From Campylobacteraceae bacterium (GTDB lineage: Bacteria; Campylobacterota; Campylobacteria; Campylobacterales; Sulfurovaceae), in assembly GCA_027063105.1 (NCBI GenBank), contig JAMOSL010000165.1, positions 1-5,656 on the forward strand: a stretch of DNA of 5,656 bases. The letters run 5' to 3'. Both the position numbers and the translations under genes were made by a program. The first letter of the stretch is position 1; each line of letters opens with the position of its first letter. Of this stretch, positions 4,761-5,656 are shown piece by piece. The notes under the pieces are model-generated. The model was given only the letters and a program-made list of their open reading frames with translations. It ran no database searches and was not told the DNA's origin.

Positions 4761-5656
4761 ATGAAAATACATTTTATTGGTATTGGAGGAATTGGATTAT
4801 CTGCTTTGGCAAAATTTTTATCTAGCTATGGACATATTGTTAGTGGTTCAGATATTAAACAGACAGAGATAACAGATGATTTAGCAACTAATTTTAATGC
4901 TAAAATAACAATACCTCATCATGAAGATGCAGTTGTTGGTGTTGATTTAGTTGTCCATTCAGCAGTTGTTAGAAAAAATAATCCAGAGTATAAAAGAGCT
5001 ATAGAATTAGGTATTAAAGTTTTGTCAAGAAAAGAGGCACTTGTCTCTATATTAGGAGATAAAGAGGTTTATGCAGTTGGTGGAGCTCATGGAAAAAGCA
5101 CGACATCGGCTATATTGGCATCTATGCTACCAAAAACAAATGCTTTAATAGGAGCTATATCTAAAGAGTTTGGTTCTAATGTCAGACATTTTGATAATAA
5201 CAAAGTTATATTTGAAGCAGATGAGAGTGATGAGAGTTTTTTAAATTCAAATCCATATTTAGCAATTGTTACAAATGTAGAACCTGAACATATGGAATAT
5301 TATGAATATGATGAAAAGAGATTTTATAATGCTTACAGAAACTTTTTATCTTTAGCTAATATTTGCGTTATTAATGCCGAAGATAAATTCTTATCATCAT
5401 TAGATATAGAAGCCATAAGACTTTATCCCTCAAAAGATATTAAGAATATAAAATATATATTAATTGATAGAGAGCCTTATACAAAATTTGAACTTTTAGA
5501 TTATGGAGAATTTAGTATATTCGGATTAGGTGAACATATCGCTTTAGATACAGCTTTAGGTATTTTAGCAGGTATTGCAGTAGGTGAGAATATAGAAGAT
5601 ATTAAAAAGAATTTACTAAATTATAAAGGTATTAAGAAGAGATTTGATGTTATATT
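4761..5656 (+). CDS. murC: UDP-N-acetylmuramate--L-alanine ligase (MurC), 5' part, cut by window edge
   Basis: Of a family usually about 430-490 residues long, 298 are visible. The N-terminal UDP-binding domain opens with MKIHFIGIGGIGLSALA. The ATP-binding loop GGAHGKSTT lies at 107-115 (K112 contacts phosphate), EADESDESF at 152-160 and TNVEPEHMEYY at 171-181; together these identify MurC rather than other Mur ligases. KGIKKRFDV ends at about residue 297, with the conserved arginine near 294. MurC adds L-alanine to UDP-MurNAc using ATP, the first stem-peptide step of peptidoglycan synthesis in the cytoplasm. The loop usually reading HNxxNA appears here as EHIALDTA (around residue 257), so both usual Asn are replaced. 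The start follows the upstream stop by two bases. The only ribosome-binding candidate, AGAAGAG (4743-4749), is 11 bases away, so coupling to the upstream gene is likely. Confidence 0.97.
   Translation, partial: MKIHFIGIGGIGLSALAKFLSSYGHIVSGSDIKQTEITDDLATNFNAKITIPHHEDAVVGVDLVVHSAVVRKNNPEYKRAIELGIKVLSRKEALVSILGDKEVYAVGGAHGKSTTSAILASMLPKTNALIGAISKEFGSNVRHFDNNKVIFEADESDESFLNSNPYLAIVTNVEPEHMEYYEYDEKRFYNAYRNFLSLANICVINAEDKFLSSLDIEAIRLYPSKDIKNIKYILIDREPYTKFELLDYGEFSIFGLGEHIALDTALGILAGIAVGENIEDIKKNLLNYKGIKKRFDVI

Overview
The window is very AT-rich and reads like chromosomal DNA of a Campylobacterota (Epsilonproteobacteria) species, possibly in or near the Arcobacteraceae. This rests on base composition, codon use, promoters that are mostly an extended -10 box without a clear -35, and the style of the MurC and PgsA proteins. 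It is an inference; no 16S gene or other decisive marker is present. I see no phage genes, transposons, CRISPR arrays or other clear sign of mobile DNA.

Layout. The 5' part of pgsA (phosphatidylglycerophosphate synthase) runs off the left edge on the minus strand. A 55-base divergent promoter region separates it from a plus-strand pair: a HI0933/BaiN-type FAD oxidoreductase and, overlapping it by one base, a YafK/DpaA-type L,D-transpeptidase-fold protein. This pair meets a minus-strand operon tail to tail with a 4-base overlap (both stop codons lie in one TTAA). That operon consists of a 38-residue membrane or secreted peptide (3718-3834) followed directly by an exported coiled-coil protein of about 395 residues with no known function. 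A second divergent region of about 125 bases separates the operon from tRNA-Ser(GCT). After the tRNA comes a plus-strand operon: an acidic helical protein with a TPR/SycD-like middle, then murC two bases later, cut by the right edge.

How it fits together. Much of the window concerns the cell envelope. PgsA makes the precursor of phosphatidylglycerol, MurC commits UDP-MurNAc to peptidoglycan precursor synthesis, and the YafK-like enzyme should act on peptidoglycan in the periplasm. The exported coiled-coil protein and its small partner would sit in the same compartment. The two least understood units are the small-peptide/coiled-coil operon and the acidic protein coupled to murC. Both look like real conserved-type genes with intact signals, and both are the best candidates for undescribed biology here. 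No complete novel system can be demonstrated from the sequence alone.
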